Positions 27,509 through 35,884 of a stretch of 64,000 bases of DNA are shown here, piece by piece. The notes below the pieces were generated by a model. That model saw only the letters and a program-made list of their open reading frames with translations. It was not told the DNA's origin and searched no databases. The position numbers were made by a program, and so were the translations under genes. This DNA is from CAYNBT01 sp964396025. GTDB taxonomy: Bacteria > Patescibacteriota > WWE3 > UBA101185 > UBA10185. How positions within the stretch are numbered: the stretch's first letter is position 1; each line of letters begins with the position of its first letter. Location: assembly GCA_964396025.1 (NCBI GenBank), contig CAYNBT010000001.1, positions 183,180 to 247,179 on the forward strand. The letters run 5' to 3'.

Positions 27509-28287
27509 ATTAACACAATTCTGTAAGCTACGAATATGTTAAGTGAGTTGTTTTTGACTAACTTAAGCAGAAGTTTGATAGCAAGTATGCCTGAAATCAA
27601 TCCAGACAAAAAACCTGCTAACAGGATGTGCAAAGGTATGGCAGAAAGTAGATTGAAGGTAGAAACAATCTTAAAAAAGCTTGCGCCCATAATGATAGGC
27701 ACGGAAAGCATAAACGAAAAACGAGTAGCTGCTTCTCTATTAAGTCCCATAAACATTGCCCCCGAGATAGTCGAACCAGATCTAGAAACTCCGGGTAGCA
27801 ACGCCAAACTTTGAAACATTCCAATTACAATACTTTTTCTTAACGTAAGATCCAAATCCATATTGCGTGATTTAACCTTTTCGGCAAAGAATAGCAAAGC
27901 TGTACCAAACATAAGAAAAATCAACACGTATGAAACATTTCTAAACACATTCTCTATATAGCTATCAAGAAGTAACCCCAAGATCGTAGCAGGCACAGAA
28001 CCTAACACAAGATATATCAACCTTTTCCCTTCAGGGGAATACTCTTTAAATGCAACGCCAGAAAAAAAGCCGCCAAGAAAATCTTTTACCATCACAAGAA
28101 AGTCTTTCCAAAAAACGTAAAACACAGCAACAAGGGTGCTTAGATGTAACACTGTATCAAAAACAAGCGGTTGAGTTTCCCAATGAAATAGATAGGGTAA
28201 AATTATCAAGTGACCTGATGAAGAGACTGGGAGAAATTCGGTTAAACCCTGAATCACTCCGAGTGTGACAGCCTGCAATGTAGACAT
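27475..28287 (-). CDS. uppP: Undecaprenyl-diphosphatase UppP/BacA
   Basis: 270 aa from the ATG at 28287 (MSTLQAVTLGVIQGLTEFLPVSS). Integral membrane enzyme that dephosphorylates undecaprenyl diphosphate to recycle the lipid carrier of cell-wall and polysaccharide synthesis. The two signature regions GLTEFLPVSSSGHL and LPGVSRSGSTIS are intact, with about eight hydrophobic segments. It starts 22 nt after the preceding gene's stop. The last bases lie in the duplicated flank of an assembly gap, but the frame ends normally. Confidence 0.95.
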   Translation of the reverse strand: MSTLQAVTLGVIQGLTEFLPVSSSGHLIILPYLFHWETQPLVFDTVLHLSTLVAVFYVFWKDFLVMVKDFLGGFFSGVAFKEYSPEGKRLIYLVLGSVPATILGLLLDSYIENVFRNVSYVLIFLMFGTALLFFAEKVKSRNMDLDLTLRKSIVIGMFQSLALLPGVSRSGSTISGAMFMGLNREAATRFSFMLSVPIIMGASFFKIVSTFNLLSAIPLHILLAGFLSGLISGILAIKLLLKLVKNNSLNIFVAYRIVLIIILAFLLYRA

Positions 28288-28309
28288 ATCCGGAATGTAG
28301 TACGTCACG

Positions 28310-29002
28310 TTAAGAAGTCCTGCCAAAAACCAAAACGTTATCTGAATTTGTTTTACCTGCAACAATGACTGACTTCAAATCGTGGAAATGATCGTGGAGG
28401 CTATCGATAAAAATATTCACATCATCTTGGTGGTTTTCCAAATATATTCTGTTAAAGATCACTAGCCCTCCCGGTTTCACAAGATTTTTTATACCGACAA
28501 TAAATGCACCTGATTTTCCAAGTTCTGGGAACATATCGCCGCAATATATATCTACAAATAAAGCGTCAAACGAATATTGATCGAACCCAAATTTCTCAGG
28601 CATCGAAACAATGGCCATGGCATCTGCTGTGGTAACTTGGTGATTTGGAATGGACTCGAGATCAAAATATTGCCTCGCTACATCTACAATCACTGAGTCA
28701 ATTTCAATGCTGGAAATGAAAATCCCCGGAAACTCTTTGGAAACTAAATGGGCCAATGTGCCACCACCTAGACCTAGAATCATCAGCTTTTTGAGGGAAG
28801 GCTCGTTCTGCTTTAGAATCTCTATGGCTTTGCCCCAATACATTCTCATGCATGAAGGGGAATCCCAGTTTATTGACTGTGTCAGACCATCTACGCTCAA
28901 CCTGCGCGTACGACCCACCTGAATAACAGAAATATCTCCGTTGTATTCAGAACTAGTTTGATATATTACTTTAGGAAGGTTTAAGCCCTCAAATACTGAC
29001 AT
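28310..29002 (-). CDS. Spermidine-synthase-like methyltransferase-fold protein
   Basis: 230 aa. Rossmann-type fold with MILGLGGGTLAHLVSKEFPG and the acidic strand-end SIEIDSVIVDVARQYF, then DALFVDIYCGD, the pattern of SpeE-related proteins. Full polyamine-site residues cannot be confirmed, so a spermidine synthase function is not certain. TATTAT lies 7 nt before the ATG and there is no ribosome-binding site, suggesting a leaderless mRNA. uppP follows by 22 nt. Confidence 0.75.
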   Translation of the reverse strand: MSVFEGLNLPKVIYQTSSEYNGDISVIQVGRTRRLSVDGLTQSINWDSPSCMRMYWGKAIEILKQNEPSLKKLMILGLGGGTLAHLVSKEFPGIFISSIEIDSVIVDVARQYFDLESIPNHQVTTADAMAIVSMPEKFGFDQYSFDALFVDIYCGDMFPELGKSGAFIVGIKNLVKPGGLVIFNRIYLENHQDDVNIFIDSLHDHFHDLKSVIVAGKTNSDNVLVFGRTS

Positions 29003-29043
29003 CTACACAATAATATCCAAAATTTGCACAAATTGCACTAACT

Positions 29044-30312
29044 CTACGCCCTGATTACGTCTTTACCAATATATTTTTGTAGCACTTCAGGCACTTTAAT
29101 CGCGCCATCTGACTGCTGATAATTCTCAATCACAGCAGCCAAAAGTCTTGGAGATGCTGCAACGGTGTTATTCAATGTATGTACGTACTTCAAGGTGCCA
29201 TCTTTGCTCTTGTACCTAATATTGAGCCTTCGAGCTTGAAAGTCCAAAAAGTACGAATCAGAATGAGTTTCCCTAAACTTTTGCTGCGACGGGAACCAAG
29301 TCTCTATGTCGTATTTTTTTCTTTGACCAGCACCCATATCTCCACTACACATAAGCAAAATCTGATAGTGCAAGCCTAACCCTTGCAGCACTTCTTCGGA
29401 AAAACCTAGCATTTTGTCGTGCCATTCTCTGGATAAATCTTCTCCTTCGGGCAAAAGCACAACTTGTTCGACTTTTGTGAATTGGTGTACTCTAAAAACA
29501 CCTTTTGTGTCTTTTCCATAAGAACCAATTTCTCTCCTGTAACATGGGCTTATTCCTGCAAACTTCATAGGTAAATCGTTCTCGTTCAAAACTTCATCCG
29601 CATAATACGAGGTAAGTGAAACTTCAGCTGTACCAATAAGGTTTAAGCCATCTTGAGTTGTATAATGATCCTCGAGTCCCCAAGGAAAATAACCTGTGCC
29701 GGTAAAATACTCTGGCTTGACCATCCAAGGAACTTCCATTAAGTCAAAACCTTTTGCTCTAATCATGTCGCATGCGTATTGCAAAATAGCGTGATGAAGA
29801 TCAACGCCACCATTTTTCAAGAAATATCCTCTAAAACCTGCGAGCTTGGTTCCCCTATCAATATCCAAGATCCCCAAGTTTACACCAATATCTGTATGAT
29901 CTTTGGGCTCGAATGCAAACTGCGGCTTTGTTCCCTCAACTCGCACCACAACATTGTTATCTTCATCTTCGCCATAGGGAACATCTGCTGCGGGAGGGTT
30001 TGGTACCCAAAGCAACATATTATCGAGATTTGTACGCAATTCCTTCAGTTCAGCTTCCATAGATGAGAGTTCGGTCTTTACATGAGTTGCCTCTGCTACG
30101 AGTGCGGAGCGTGCGCTTGGCTCAACCTTGGCAATATCGTCGGAAAGCTTGTTTTTGAGTGCTCGGTGTGTTTCAACTTTTCTAAGTAGTTCAGTATATT
30201 TTTTGTCGTTATCAAGTAGAGCATCAATGTCTACAGTGCTTTGCAACTGCTTGTCTACAACACCTTTTTTTACAATTTCTGGATTTTCTCTTATAAATTT
30301 AATGTCTAACAT
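29044..30312 (-). CDS. serS: Seryl-tRNA synthetase
   Basis: 422 aa from the ATG at 30312, preceded by GGAGG. Charges tRNA-Ser. It has the N-terminal tRNA-binding coiled-coil arm (residues about 30-100) and class II motif 2 (FAGISPCYRREIGSYGKDTKG, with FRVHQFTKVEQV) and motif 3 (VHTLNNTVAASPRLLAAVIENYQ). The motif 3 sequence has NTVAASPRLLAAV where many have GSGLAVGRTLVAI, still with the arginine. It sits behind a T-box leader, so expression should respond to uncharged tRNA-Ser. Confidence 0.96.
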   Translation of the reverse strand: MLDIKFIRENPEIVKKGVVDKQLQSTVDIDALLDNDKKYTELLRKVETHRALKNKLSDDIAKVEPSARSALVAEATHVKTELSSMEAELKELRTNLDNMLLWVPNPPAADVPYGEDEDNNVVVRVEGTKPQFAFEPKDHTDIGVNLGILDIDRGTKLAGFRGYFLKNGGVDLHHAILQYACDMIRAKGFDLMEVPWMVKPEYFTGTGYFPWGLEDHYTTQDGLNLIGTAEVSLTSYYADEVLNENDLPMKFAGISPCYRREIGSYGKDTKGVFRVHQFTKVEQVVLLPEGEDLSREWHDKMLGFSEEVLQGLGLHYQILLMCSGDMGAGQRKKYDIETWFPSQQKFRETHSDSYFLDFQARRLNIRYKSKDGTLKYVHTLNNTVAASPRLLAAVIENYQQSDGAIKVPEVLQKYIGKDVIRA

Positions 30313-30349
30313 TTGCCTCCTTATGGCTGAGCATTTGTAAAAAGTGCCC

Positions 30350-30516
30350 AAAAAACAAAAACACCTGGCTTCATTGCCAGGGTCCTTTTTGACTTAGGTG
30401 GACGGTGCCACCTGGAACTTTTAACTTATTTACAGCTGTCACGGGCATTCCCGTTGGGGCATTTCCTCCCCAAAGCTCAGAAGGTGGAAGCCTTCTTCGT
30501 AGCTTTTTAAGTCTAG
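30350..30516 (-). ncRNA. T-box riboswitch (tRNA-Ser responsive), serS leader
   Basis: Minus-strand leader with the T-box core AGGTGGCACCG (30413-30403) and, downstream, an intrinsic terminator (CCTGGC/GCCAGG, 30381-30364, then TGTTTTTGTTTTTT). The bulge reads UGGC; its C would pair with the discriminator G73 of tRNA-Ser. The Stem I region is very short: one hairpin AGAAGG-CUUCCA-CCUUCT (30496-30479) whose loop holds UCC (30488-30486), a serine codon, followed by A. Two GC-rich hairpins (GGGG/CCCC and ACGGG/CCCGT) lie between. Uncharged tRNA-Ser(GGA) would stabilise the antiterminator. Confidence is high for T-box, moderate for the specifier. Confidence 0.88.
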
Positions 30517-30523
30517 TGTGTTA

Positions 30524-30588
30524 TTTATAAAATGGCTACATAGCAATGTCAAGGGGCATTTGACACAACTAACGAATATCTATAAGCT
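30524..30588. promoter_or_regulatory. Back-to-back divergent promoters (serS leader / small membrane protein)
   Basis: Minus strand: TTGACA (30552-30547), 17-nt spacer, TATAAA (30529-30524) for the serS T-box. Plus strand: TTGACA (30560-30565) followed by TATAAG at 30581 (15-nt spacer) or TAAGCT at 30583 (17-nt spacer) for the 30626 gene. The two -35 boxes face away from each other across 7 bp, so both promoters share one short control region. Confidence 0.75.
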
Positions 30589-30625
30589 ATAGGGCAAATC
30601 TTTGATTGACAAAAAGGAGACTCGC

Positions 30626-30820
30626 ATGAACGAAGATGACGATGGAGAAGAACCAAATCTTTTTGATTACTGGGTAGCTGGTGAATTCCCATTCTTGTCC
30701 AGCAGTGGTTTTTTTGGAAAAGGCCCTCAGAAAGCTTGGGAAGAACTACTCCCATTGTTTGGGTGTCTAGGGATTATAACTCTGGTAATCATTGTGGTAG
30801 CCATCCTGTTAACGTATTAG
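30626..30820 (+). CDS. Small single-pass membrane protein
   Basis: 64 aa from the ATG at 30626 (AAGGAG upstream). The N-terminal part is very acidic (NEDDDGEEPN) and the C-terminus is one hydrophobic helix (LGIITLVIIVVAILL) ending at the stop, so it is a tail-anchored type protein. No family recognised. It has its own promoter and is followed by the 30875 gene on the same strand. Confidence 0.65.
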   Translation: MNEDDDGEEPNLFDYWVAGEFPFLSSSGFFGKGPQKAWEELLPLFGCLGIITLVIIVVAILLTY

Positions 30821-30874
30821 GAGGTTAGCCTTGGAGGTGATAAAGAGTCACTTTTGAGGAAAAAGGGGGAAGGC

Positions 30875-31204
30875 GTGAACCTTGCTAAAATAATACTCGA
30901 GAACAGACCCCGCAGGCACCCGATGCTTACTGTGAAATTGGCAAAAAAAGCAAACAGGGTGATAAGACAACTGCCTACAGAAACAACAGTGTACGATCTT
31001 TACTATAAACGGAACCCCATATGGATCGAGTTTCTCAGCACATGCAATCGTTGGCAACGTAGTGCTGTAACCAAGGCACTGGGCAGTCTCAATACTGGGT
31101 TAACGATCGGCCAGATTGCAGCATGTAGCGTAGAACAGCTGATTGGGTGGAAATCCGGAAAGGTGACTGCAGCGTTTCTTAACATCGCCTTTAACCTGCA
31201 CTAG
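30875..31204 (+). CDS. Small basic protein, unknown; possible helix-hairpin-helix-like tail
   Basis: 109 aa from a GTG at 30875, preceded by GGGGGAAG. Basic N-terminal half (RPRRHPMLTVKLAKKANRVIR) and a C-terminal half (LTIGQIAACSVEQLIGWKSGK) that resembles the alpha-CTD/helix-hairpin-helix pattern. A nucleic-acid-binding role is only a guess. It ends just before a terminator, so 30626-31204 is a two-gene unit. Confidence 0.6.
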   Translation: MNLAKIILENRPRRHPMLTVKLAKKANRVIRQLPTETTVYDLYYKRNPIWIEFLSTCNRWQRSAVTKALGSLNTGLTIGQIAACSVEQLIGWKSGKVTAAFLNIAFNLH

Positions 31205-31224
31205 CCGGAACAGCAACTACAAAG

Positions 31225-31257
31225 TCCCTATCTCTTAACAAGGTGGGGATTTTTTTA
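31225..31257 (+). terminator. Intrinsic terminator
   Basis: Stem TCCCTATCT / AGGTGGGGA (9 bp with two G-T pairs) followed by TTTTTTTA. It lies 20 nt after the 30875 gene and just before the convergent lysS stop. Confidence 0.75.
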
Positions 31258-31304
31258 TATGCACAAAAGATTTGACCACAAAGTAGTAGAGCTCAAACTT
31301 CCGA

Positions 31305-33428
31305 CTACTTCTTGAATTCATTCATCTTTTCAAAGACCTTGATCAAAAAGTTGATATGAGAATCAAAGTCCTCGCCGAACTTATCTAGGCCAAACAAAAT
31401 CTCATCCCTGCTTACTTTTGCAGCAAAAGCTTTGTCTTTAAACTTCTTCTTTGCCGAACCTACTTCCATGTTTGTGAATCCTTCGGGACGCATTAATGAG
31501 TATGCATACAATAGTCCGGCCAATTCATCCACAGCAATTAGAGCTGCTGCTAACTTAGTTTGAGGTTCTTCACCAGTTCTTTCATGCGCGTGTGCTGCAA
31601 CTGCGTGAATTAGATCAGCAGGCAAATCCCATTCCTTAAACCACTCCAAAGACTTTTTTGGATGCTCGTCAGGAAACTCAAAATAATCCAGATCGTGTAA
31701 AAGTCCAGTTAAATACCAAAGCTCTGTATTTAGTCCAAATTTCTCCGCATATTTTTCAAGTGCTTCTGCCACCATTCGTGCGTGTAAGATCTGATAAGGT
31801 TCTTTCACATACTTTTCAAGCAGAGAATGTGCGTGTTCCCGTGACGGTAAGGCAACACTTTCACTACTTTCCTCACTTATCTGTTTTGTGGGTGACACAG
31901 TATTTTGTGAGTTCAAAACAGAAAAATCCCTACCATAAATTTCCTTGGTAGACGGATCAATCTCGTGCTTAAGCTGAGGAAAGGGAACACCCTCCCTAGC
32001 GGAAACATCTTCCAAAAACCAAAAAACACGTTCGCTGTGACCATAACCGAATGTAGGAGGCATGCCATATTCAAGCATCTCCACATAATCAATATCAAGC
32101 CATTGTGCTTCATCATCACCCGCATCTCTAAGTGCCTGCTGTTCCATAAAACGTTCTAGTTGATCTAGGGGGTCGTTTAACTCTGACCAGCCGTTCCCAA
32201 GCTCGGAACCGGCAATAATAGGCTGAAATCGTTCCGTGATATGTGGCTCATCAATTTTAGACTTTGACAGCGGAGAGATAAACTTAGGATGATTAATCAA
32301 GAATGCAGGACCTGAAATGTCTTTCCTGATATTCTTCCACAAGTTATCTATACCTCGGGTGATGTTTTTATCAAAATTTCCTTTTACCTTATGCTCTTTT
32401 AGTAGTTGCTCTACTTCTTCTACAGTGGTGTTGTGAACATTAATGCCGTATTTTTCTTTCATTATGTGAGCAAAGTCCAAAACTTCCCAACCCTTAGAGA
32501 AATCTACAGAATGTCCTCGAATACTAAACTGGTGCTTACCCTCGTACACGTAGTTGATAATATGGTTAAACAGATTTTTAATAAATTCCATGCCTTCTTT
32601 CCAGTCGGCATATGCCCAGTAAAATTCCATAGCCATATGCTCAGGCAAGTGTTCGTCGGAAAGACCTTCGTTTCTAAATCGCGGTCCAATTTCATAGACT
32701 TTCTCATAGCCACCGCCAATCAAACGCTTTAAGAAGAGTTCATGCGAGATACGCAAATAGAAATCTTGATCAATTGCATCCATGTGTGTCACAAAAGGCT
32801 TTGCGTCGGCTCCTCCGGGGATGTTCTCAAGTACTGGAATATTTATTTCCAGAAAATTGTTCTTTTTAAAAAAGTCTCGATGAGCCTCCCAAAACTTAGC
32901 TCGGCGTATAAATCTTTGGTAAACCTCCGGATTTATGTTGGTATCAAGGTATCTTTTTCTTAAGCGCGTCTCTTTATCTTTTAGTCCCTCCCATTTATCA
33001 GGAAGCGGTCTAAGTGATTTTGTCAAAAGCCGTATGTTAGATATTTCAACAGAAATCTCACCGGATTTGGTCTTAGCAACAACACCATGCCCCTCTACAA
33101 AATCACCAACATCAAGAAAATGTAACTCATCAAAACCAAGTTCACTGTATTTATGATTGGGGTTAGTTAGATTTTCGGCCTTTATATATAACTGAATGGA
33201 TCCGGAACTATCTTTGACATCTAAAAAAGCCAACTGGCCATGTTTCCTAAAGGCCATGATTCTTCCGGCTACGGTAGCTTTTTTGCCTTCGTGCTCGGAA
33301 AAGTTGCTTAGTATTTGGGATGTAAGGATGGATCTAGAAGATTTTGCAGGATAAGGATCAACACCCAATTTCCTCAAATCATGAAGTTTTTGGATTCTAA
33401 CGTTTCTAAGTTCCTTTAAATTAGCCAT
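31305..33428 (-). CDS. lysS: Lysyl-tRNA synthetase (class II) fused to a C-terminal HD domain
   Basis: 707 aa, about 200 more than normal LysRS. Residues 1-500: OB-fold anticodon domain (KKATVAGRIMAFRKHGQLAFLDVKD) and class II core with motif 2 (YEIGPRFRNEGLSDEHLPEH) and an unusual motif 3 (GMPPTFGYGHSERVFWFLEDV in place of GLGIGIDRLVMLL; the arginine is kept). Residues about 525-700: HD-superfamily domain with ILHARMVAEALEKYAEKFG and LLHDLDY (H578, D579), then AVAAHAHERTG. The join falls after a serine-rich linker (about residues 505-520) and the frame is uninterrupted. HD domains hydrolyse phosphate esters, often nucleotides; its target here is unknown. Confidence 0.93.
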   Translation of the reverse strand: MANLKELRNVRIQKLHDLRKLGVDPYPAKSSRSILTSQILSNFSEHEGKKATVAGRIMAFRKHGQLAFLDVKDSSGSIQLYIKAENLTNPNHKYSELGFDELHFLDVGDFVEGHGVVAKTKSGEISVEISNIRLLTKSLRPLPDKWEGLKDKETRLRKRYLDTNINPEVYQRFIRRAKFWEAHRDFFKKNNFLEINIPVLENIPGGADAKPFVTHMDAIDQDFYLRISHELFLKRLIGGGYEKVYEIGPRFRNEGLSDEHLPEHMAMEFYWAYADWKEGMEFIKNLFNHIINYVYEGKHQFSIRGHSVDFSKGWEVLDFAHIMKEKYGINVHNTTVEEVEQLLKEHKVKGNFDKNITRGIDNLWKNIRKDISGPAFLINHPKFISPLSKSKIDEPHITERFQPIIAGSELGNGWSELNDPLDQLERFMEQQALRDAGDDEAQWLDIDYVEMLEYGMPPTFGYGHSERVFWFLEDVSAREGVPFPQLKHEIDPSTKEIYGRDFSVLNSQNTVSPTKQISEESSESVALPSREHAHSLLEKYVKEPYQILHARMVAEALEKYAEKFGLNTELWYLTGLLHDLDYFEFPDEHPKKSLEWFKEWDLPADLIHAVAAHAHERTGEEPQTKLAAALIAVDELAGLLYAYSLMRPEGFTNMEVGSAKKKFKDKAFAAKVSRDEILFGLDKFGEDFDSHINFLIKVFEKMNEFKK

Positions 33429-33490
33429 GTGTGACCTATTTTATAGCAGTATTCAAGATATTGCGAGGAAATCTCCACAACAATTCCAAA

Positions 33491-33949
33491 TTACTCAACC
33501 TTAAGTATTCTATAAGTAAGCTTTCCGATGGGTACTTCTACTACTGCTTCCTCTCCAACTTTCTTACCAATTAGAGCGGAACCTATAGGTGATTCGTGAG
33601 AAATCTTCTTTTTCATTGGATCTGCTTCTGGAGCACCTACAATATGAAAAGTGTCTTCGGAACCTTCTATAAATACGGTTACTTTACTACCTACTTGAAC
33701 TTCTTCTGTGCTGGTAGCAACAGAAACTTTTGCATTCTTTAGAATATCTTCCAATTCCGCGATTCTACCTTCTACAAATGCTTGTTCTTGACGAGCAGCA
33801 TCATACTCAGAGTTTTCGGAAATGTCGCCCATGTCTCTTGCGGACTTAATTCTTTGTGCTACCTCAATGCGTCTCACGTCAGTGAGTACTACCAATTCAT
33901 CTTTTAATTTTTTTAGACCTTCTTTAGTTAAATATACTGTATCACTCAT
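33491..33949 (-). CDS. greA: Transcription elongation factor GreA
   Basis: 152 aa. Enters the RNAP secondary channel and stimulates cleavage of backtracked RNA. The N-terminal coiled coil has the acidic tip DISENSEYDAARQEQ, and the C-terminal FKBP-like domain ends with HESPIGSALIGKKVGEEAVVEVP. Normal length. TATAAA lies 8 nt before the ATG without a ribosome-binding site, again suggesting a leaderless transcript. Confidence 0.97.
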   Translation of the reverse strand: MSDTVYLTKEGLKKLKDELVVLTDVRRIEVAQRIKSARDMGDISENSEYDAARQEQAFVEGRIAELEDILKNAKVSVATSTEEVQVGSKVTVFIEGSEDTFHIVGAPEADPMKKKISHESPIGSALIGKKVGEEAVVEVPIGKLTYRILKVE

Positions 33950-34219
33950 GGCGCAATTTTATAGACCAACTTAAGCGATATTATAAGGTATCACTTTAGC
34001 CGATCTTATTAAATTAAATAAAATACTTTTTCCTCATAGTGAACTGTGTTTACGTTTCTTTGGATGCTTGGAAAACGTGAACAAGTGGGAGAGCGACTTG
34101 ATACACATTAGCATTTTTATTTTCCAGTGTCAAACATATTACAATGTTTGTTGTTGCTACCACAGTAAAAAACCCATAGACAAAATTGTTTGGACAATTG
34201 TTCTGCTAGAATGGAGATC

Positions 34220-35866
34220 ATGGAAAATCAAACTCCCAAAAACACAAAATGGAACCTAAAATTACTGTACAAAAGTGACAATGACCCCAGAATCAATATC
34301 GAACTACAACGAGCAAAAGAAGAGACACAAAGGTTTGTAGCAAAATGGAAAACCTCAAACACCTACATAAAGGAGCCCATGGTCCTGCACCAAGCTTTAG
34401 AAGAATATGAAACTTGGTCTGAGAATTTTGGCCTGGATGGAAATGTTGGTTATTATTTTTTACTAAAATCTCAATTGAACAAGCTAGATCACAAACTCAA
34501 GGCTACGCTGAACAAACTTAATGATGAATCCACCAAACTCGCAAATGAACTTGAGTTTTTTATGCACAATATTGCGAAAATCCCAGCTCACGAACAACAT
34601 AAGTTCCTGAACGAACCCAAACTATCAAAATACAAACATTTCCTCACACGAACTTTTGAAGATGCAAAATACCTACTATCAGAATCAGAAGAGAAAATAC
34701 TAAACATTGTAGGTACTACATCAAGCTCAAACTGGGTTAGTATGGTATCTACATTTATNNNNNNNNNNNNNNNNNNNNNNNNNNNNNNNNNNNNNNNNNN
34801 NNNNNNNNNNNNNNNNNNNNNNNNNNNNNNNNNNNNNNNNNNNNNNNNNNNNNNNNNNGTAGACACACTATTGGAAACAGTATCTAAACGTAATCACATC
34901 GCACAAGACTTTTACAAACTAAAAGTTGAGCTAATGGGGGTGGAAAAACTGGCTTACCACGAACGAAATATCGAATATGGCGTAGTAAGCAAAGAATATT
35001 CATATGAAACAGCTTTTGATCTCGTACATAAAACGTTCAAAAAGTTGGATGCTGAGTTCGCAGACATACTAAACACTTATAATCGTAATGGTCAAATCGA
35101 TGTATATCCAAACAAAGGCAAATCAGGCGGGGCATTTTGTATTAATTCAGGTCTAAAACCTCCTGTATATGTGTTGTTGAATCACACAAACAAGCTGCAT
35201 GACGTCCTAACACTGGCGCATGAAATGGGACATGCAATAAACGATGAACTTATAAAGAAAAAACAAAGCTCTTTAAACGCTGACACTCCGCTTTCCACTG
35301 CGGAAGTAGCAAGTACATTTATGGAAGATTTTGTGTTAACTGAGCTTGAAGACAACGCAAACGAAGAACTAAAACTCTCACTCATGATGATGAAACTTAA
35401 CGATGATGTATCGTCAATCTTTAGACAAGTTGCCTGTTACAGATTTGAACAAGAATTACACAAAACGTTCAGGCAAAAGATGCATTTGTCTAAGAAAGAA
35501 ATTGGAGAGCTTTTCAGAAAACACATGTCATCTTACATGGGACCGCACGTAGAGTTAAGCAAAGGTTGCGAAAATTGGTGGATTTACTGGGGACACATCA
35601 GAAGTTACTTTTATGTGTACTCTTACGCGAGCGGTTTATTAATTTCAAAAGCACTACAAAACATGGTCAAAGTTAACACAAGCTTTATGGCAAGTGTTAA
35701 AGAATTTTTGTCTGCCGGTAGTTCAAAATCGCCAAAAGATATATTTTTAGATCTTGGAATTGATATCAAGACTGCAGATTTTTGGAACAAAGGACTTGAT
35801 GAGATTGAAGAATTGCTCAACAAGACAAGAGAACTTGCAATCAAGCTAAAAAAAATCTCAGAATAG
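34220..35866 (+). CDS. pepF: M3-family oligoendopeptidase (PepF-like), with internal assembly gap
   Basis: Zinc metallopeptidase degrading short peptides in the cytosol. LTLAHEMGHAINDEL carries the HExxH zinc motif and STAEVASTFMEDF supplies the third, glutamate, ligand. C-terminal ISYMGPHVEL-like and HIRSYFYVYSYASG segments are typical. The ATG at 34220 begins 8 nt after an extended -10 (TGC-TAGAAT), so the mRNA is probably leaderless; an in-frame ATG at 34211 overlaps the -10 box. A 100-N gap (34759-34858) removes part of the N-terminal domain. Compared with typical PepF (about 590-600 aa) some tens of residues seem to be missing there. Confidence 0.92.
   Translation: MENQTPKNTKWNLKLLYKSDNDPRINIELQRAKEETQRFVAKWKTSNTYIKEPMVLHQALEEYETWSENFGLDGNVGYYFLLKSQLNKLDHKLKATLNKLNDESTKLANELEFFMHNIAKIPAHEQHKFLNEPKLSKYKHFLTRTFEDAKYLLSESEEKILNIVGTTSSSNWVSMVSTFXXXXXXXXXXXXXXXXXXXXXXXXXXXXXXXXXXVDTLLETVSKRNHIAQDFYKLKVELMGVEKLAYHERNIEYGVVSKEYSYETAFDLVHKTFKKLDAEFADILNTYNRNGQIDVYPNKGKSGGAFCINSGLKPPVYVLLNHTNKLHDVLTLAHEMGHAINDELIKKKQSSLNADTPLSTAEVASTFMEDFVLTELEDNANEELKLSLMMMKLNDDVSSIFRQVACYRFEQELHKTFRQKMHLSKKEIGELFRKHMSSYMGPHVELSKGCENWWIYWGHIRSYFYVYSYASGLLISKALQNMVKVNTSFMASVKEFLSAGSSKSPKDIFLDLGIDIKTADFWNKGLDEIEELLNKTRELAIKLKKISE
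34759..34858. other. 100-N assembly gap, true gap
   Basis: Unlike the two other gaps, the flanks here are not duplicated, so sequence is really missing. It lies inside the oligopeptidase gene; the N count is a placeholder and the true length is unknown. Confidence 0.95.
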
Positions 35867-35884
35867 TGCTAGAATTTACTAATC

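Noticed and set aside
34759..34858. Third N gap as a possible k-mer overlap artefact
   Set aside because: Flanking sequences are not duplicated, so here sequence is really missing.
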